From an uncultured Erysipelotrichaceae bacterium (GTDB taxonomy: Bacteria > Bacillota_I > Bacilli_A > RFN20 > CAG-826), in assembly GCA_900314865.1 (NCBI GenBank), contig OMWW01000008.1:1-64000 (forward strand): a stretch of DNA of 64,000 nucleotides, given 5' to 3'. The first letter of the stretch is position 1. Each line of letters opens with the position of its first letter. Under the pieces are notes generated by a model. That model was not told the DNA's origin. It did not search any database and was given only the letters and a program-made list of their open reading frames with translations. Both the position numbers and the translations under genes were made by a program. This document shows positions 61,558-64,000 of this stretch, piece after piece.

Positions 61558-63771
61558 TTAATGTATGACGCGTTTAACTTCGTAAACGCCTTTAATGTTT
61601 AACAAGATATTAAATATGTCGCTCAATCTTTTGGCGTCACTAACATATATTGTGATATTCACAATCGTAATTGAACGATTATGATGTTGAAGCTGCGCAT
61701 GAATTGAGCTTACAGTGACTTTAGCGCTGCTCATTGTGTTCATGATATCAACCAAAAGGTTGTTTCTATCATTTGCTTCCAAAGATATATCGACAGGATA
61801 TGTCGCATATTCAATGTCTTTCTTCCAGAAAACATCGATTACTCTTTGCTTTTCATTAGAAATATTTGGACATGTAAGACGATGAACTGTTATACCCTTG
61901 CCTCTAGTGATAAAACCTTTAATCATGTCTCCAGGAATTGGGGTGCAACAATTCGCTAACGAAATAGCGATGTTATCTGCTCCTTTACAATATACAGGGC
62001 AAGAATCACCTTCTCTATTCTTGCTTTTTCCGGTAGGAAGAATAAGAGGTTTTTTGATATGCAAGAACTCAATAATCGCGTTTGTAGTTGGTTTTCTGTT
62101 AGAAACACCGATAAATAGGTCTTCAACTGATTCAACTTCAAAGTGTTCGAGAAGTTTTTCTTCGGAAACGAGTTCCATCATTTCTTCTTCGCCAATGTCA
62201 CGATCTTTAAAGGCGTCGATACAACTTTGTTTGCCTTTAGCAATCTTTTCATCTCTTAAAAGTTCAGCGTTCTTTTTGGCAATATATTTTTTGATTTGTC
62301 CTTTTGCCAAAGAGGTTTTAACAAATTCTAACCATCCTTCGCTTGGACCAGGAGAAGATTTGCTGGTTTTGATTTCCACCATATCACCAGTTTTTAAAAC
62401 CGTGTTTAGTGGGACCATACTTCCGTTAACTAATGCTCCAACCGCACTATCACCAACTTTGGTGTGAATACGATAAGCAAAATCAATTGGAGTCGATCCT
62501 TGAACAAGCTCAATGACTTTACCGTTTGGGGTGAATACATAAACATTCGCCTCAAAGATATCATGAGTTAAACTCTCCATATATTCGGAAGCATTCTCAT
62601 GTTCTTCATTACTCATAGAGACAAAGTCTCTAAACCAGTGCAATTTATTCTCGATTTCTTTTTGTTCTTCTTGAGGATTGTAACCAGTTCTCTCTTTATA
62701 CGCCCAGTGAGCGGCAACACCAGCCTCAGCAATTTCGTCCATTTCTTTGGTGCGGATTTGTACTTCATAGAAGTTGCCATCACCAGAGATGACAGTTGTG
62801 TGCAGAGATTGATACATGTTTGGTTTAGGCATCGCGATATAATCCTTGAATCGCATTGGGACAGGTTTATAGCTTTGATGGATTAAACCAAGAATTTCAT
62901 AACATTGCATCTCAGTCTCACAGATGATTCTAAGTGCTAAAATGTCATATATCTCATCAAAAGAGTGACCCTTAACATACATCTTCTCATAAATTGAGGA
63001 GATGGATTTCACTCTTGAAGATATTTCAAATGGAATATTATGGGCGAAAAGTAAATCAGCGAGTTTTTTTTGGAAACTGTTGAGGGATTTCTTTAAGACT
63101 TTCTCTTTATGAGAAAGGAGGCCCACTATTTCTTTATATTTTTCAGGTTCAAGGTATTTTAAACAAAGATCAGCGAGTTCACATTTAATCGCATCCAAGC
63201 CTAAACGATGTGCAATTGGAACAAATACTTCTTTGGTTTCCTTAGAAAGAGCGATTTGCCTTTCAGGTTTCAAAGATGCGAGAGTGCGCATGTTATGGAG
63301 TCTATCTGCTAGTTTAATGATAATGACACGAATGTCTTTAGCCATGCCGATGAAAATCTTGCGATGGTCTTCGGCTTCGAAATCTTCGCTTTCAATTTTT
63401 GAAAGTTTTAACCTTTGAATCTTTGTTAAGGAATCGACAAGTTTAGCAACATCACTTCCCCAAGTCTTCTCAATTTCTTCGATTTTTACATCTGTGTCTT
63501 CGACAACATCGTGTAATAAACCAGCGATAATTGTGGCAGGACCGGCTTGAAGGGACGCTAAAATGTAGGCCACTTCAATGAGGTGATGGTAATATGGTTC
63601 ACCACTTTTTCTTAATTGTCCTTGATGCTTTTCAAGAATAAAAGAATACGCTTTCTCGATGCTCTTTCTATCATTTTCATCAGTGATGTAATTTTGATAG
63701 ATTTCTTGAAGCTGTTCGAAAGTGTGAAGTGGATATCCGCCATTGACTAAACTTTTCGCTTCTTTATTCAT
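61558..63771 (-). CDS. relA: Bifunctional (p)ppGpp synthetase/hydrolase Rel
   Basis: A long RSH enzyme of 737 aa that makes and degrades (p)ppGpp in the stringent response. It has the HD hydrolase (YHHLIEVAYILA, LLHDVVEDTD), the synthetase domain (YDILALRIICET, MRFKDYIAMPKPNMYQSLHTTV with the RxKD of bifunctional enzymes, EVQIRTKEMDEIAEAGVAAHW), TGS (VYVFTPNGKVIELVQGSTPIDFAY), and the zinc-finger and ACT domains at the C-terminus. Both active sites look intact. TAAAAT lies nine bases before the ATG, with no ribosome site. relA-hisS-aspS are likely one operon. Confidence 0.97.
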   Translation of the reverse strand: MNKEAKSLVNGGYPLHTFEQLQEIYQNYITDENDRKSIEKAYSFILEKHQGQLRKSGEPYYHHLIEVAYILASLQAGPATIIAGLLHDVVEDTDVKIEEIEKTWGSDVAKLVDSLTKIQRLKLSKIESEDFEAEDHRKIFIGMAKDIRVIIIKLADRLHNMRTLASLKPERQIALSKETKEVFVPIAHRLGLDAIKCELADLCLKYLEPEKYKEIVGLLSHKEKVLKKSLNSFQKKLADLLFAHNIPFEISSRVKSISSIYEKMYVKGHSFDEIYDILALRIICETEMQCYEILGLIHQSYKPVPMRFKDYIAMPKPNMYQSLHTTVISGDGNFYEVQIRTKEMDEIAEAGVAAHWAYKERTGYNPQEEQKEIENKLHWFRDFVSMSNEEHENASEYMESLTHDIFEANVYVFTPNGKVIELVQGSTPIDFAYRIHTKVGDSAVGALVNGSMVPLNTVLKTGDMVEIKTSKSSPGPSEGWLEFVKTSLAKGQIKKYIAKKNAELLRDEKIAKGKQSCIDAFKDRDIGEEEMMELVSEEKLLEHFEVESVEDLFIGVSNRKPTTNAIIEFLHIKKPLILPTGKSKNREGDSCPVYCKGADNIAISLANCCTPIPGDMIKGFITRGKGITVHRLTCPNISNEKQRVIDVFWKKDIEYATYPVDISLEANDRNNLLVDIMNTMSSAKVTVSSIHAQLQHHNRSITIVNITIYVSDAKRLSDIFNILLNIKGVYEVKRVIH

Positions 63772-63828
63772 ACGGAGAATATTTTAGTCTACTTTATTTC
63801 TTTTATAAAGTAATAAAACGGGAATAAC

Positions 63829-63860
63829 AAAAAAACAAAATTATTTAATCCATAATTTTG
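63829..63860 (-). terminator. Terminator of recJ
   Basis: On the minus strand CAAAATTAT and ATAATTTTG form a perfect 9 bp stem around seven bases, followed by seven T. It lies between the recJ fragment and relA. The remainder of 63772-63895 is AT-rich with no gene. Confidence 0.85.
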
Positions 63861-63895
63861 CTTAACTTTTTGTAATAAAGTATTAAAAATGTAGT

Positions 63896-64000
63896 TTAAT
63901 TTTCAGTGTCGACAAATTCTCGGCAACTAAACTCTATATAATTTCTTCCTTTATAGTTTTTAAGGGAGAAAGTACCAATCACATCAATAAACTTTTTGTT
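63896..64000 (-). CDS. recJ: 3' end of recJ (single-stranded-DNA exonuclease), cut by the window edge
   Basis: The last 34 codons of a minus-strand gene end in TAA at 63896-63898. The translation (NKKFIDVIGTFSLKNYKGRN, then YIEFSCREFVDTEN) resembles the C-terminal OB-domain end of RecJ, where a beta strand is followed by a short Asn-containing turn and a polar strand. recJ upstream of relA is the common Bacilli order (recJ-apt-relA), which supports the call; apt would then be missing from its usual place. The piece is too short for certainty. Confidence 0.6.
   Translation of the reverse strand, partial: NKKFIDVIGTFSLKNYKGRNYIEFSCREFVDTEN

Noticed and set aside
61898..62467. 189-codon frame opposite relA
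   Set aside because: It lies wholly inside a well-conserved gene, has no ribosome site and no recognisable motifs, and is a shadow frame.
1..64000. CRISPR arrays, insertion sequences, tRNA or rRNA genes
   Set aside because: No regularly spaced long repeats, transposase frames, cloverleaf-like gaps or rRNA sequence were seen. The gaps between genes are too short for most of these.

Overview
The window is an AT-rich bacterial chromosome segment from a Gram-positive (Firmicutes, broad class Bacilli) genome. Gene order and content point to a small-genome lineage near Erysipelotrichia/Mollicutes rather than to Bacillus itself. Evidence: single-subunit GlyRS next to dnaG-rpoD-trmK-nif3, ybeY-cdd-era-recO, yqeG-yqeH-yhbY-nadD with NadD fused to YqeK, hrcA-grpE-dnaK-dnaJ under CIRCE control, and recJ-relA-hisS-aspS. 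TGA is used as a stop (comEC, hrcA), so the code is standard. I see no prophage, insertion sequence, CRISPR, tRNA or rRNA. No stretch without a gene exceeds 300 bases; the longest are 37947-38191 and 46818-47044, both described below.

Layout. 1-7827: 3' part of alaS, ruvX, a DUF1292 gene, a divergent pair of half-size chromate transporters, greA, comEA-comEC and holA. 7828-10661 (minus strand): rpsT, an adenylate-forming ligase fused to a carrier domain, and a small phosphodiesterase. 10740-18763: fmt, a RecB-like nuclease fused to an XPD/DinG-type Fe-S helicase, lepA, a degenerate Fic-like protein with a winged helix, a small membrane protein and hemW. 18815-23558: heat-shock operon with two CIRCE operators. 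23573-24848: a C39 peptidase-membrane protein without an ATPase. 24888-33366: ybeY-cdd-era-recO, glyQS, dnaG, rpoD, trmK, nif3. 33356-36181: ispH, nfo, ispG. 36278-37946: rpmG, a metallo-beta-lactamase hydrolase, efp, yneF. 38192-43594: plsY, parE, parC. 43757-46817: yqeG, yqeH, yhbY, nadD-yqeK. 47045-49381: Crp-family regulator divergent from an ABC binding lipoprotein and permease. 49404-58448 (minus): dinB-xerD-deoB, nusB-xseA-xseB-dxs, tkt. 58519-64000 (minus): relA-hisS-aspS and the end of recJ.

Most genes are housekeeping: translation, replication and repair, heat shock, MEP isoprenoid synthesis (dxs, ispG, ispH) and DNA uptake. The more unusual content is in short non-coding sequence. 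(i) Arrays of AGTA/TTAGTA units repeat at exactly 11 bp (usually three units) in at least five intergenic gaps. (ii) A 24-bp identical sequence lies upstream of both comEA-comEC and the C39 membrane protein, suggesting a shared competence-type regulon. (iii) DnaA-box clusters occur in two gaps, one abutting CTACTA runs. (iv) A Crp-type palindrome sits over the start of the Crp-family gene and near -40 of the ABC genes. (v) Many promoters end within about 10 bases of the start codon, some inside terminators or stop codons of the upstream gene.

All calls come from reading the sequence and remembered family features. No database search was run.
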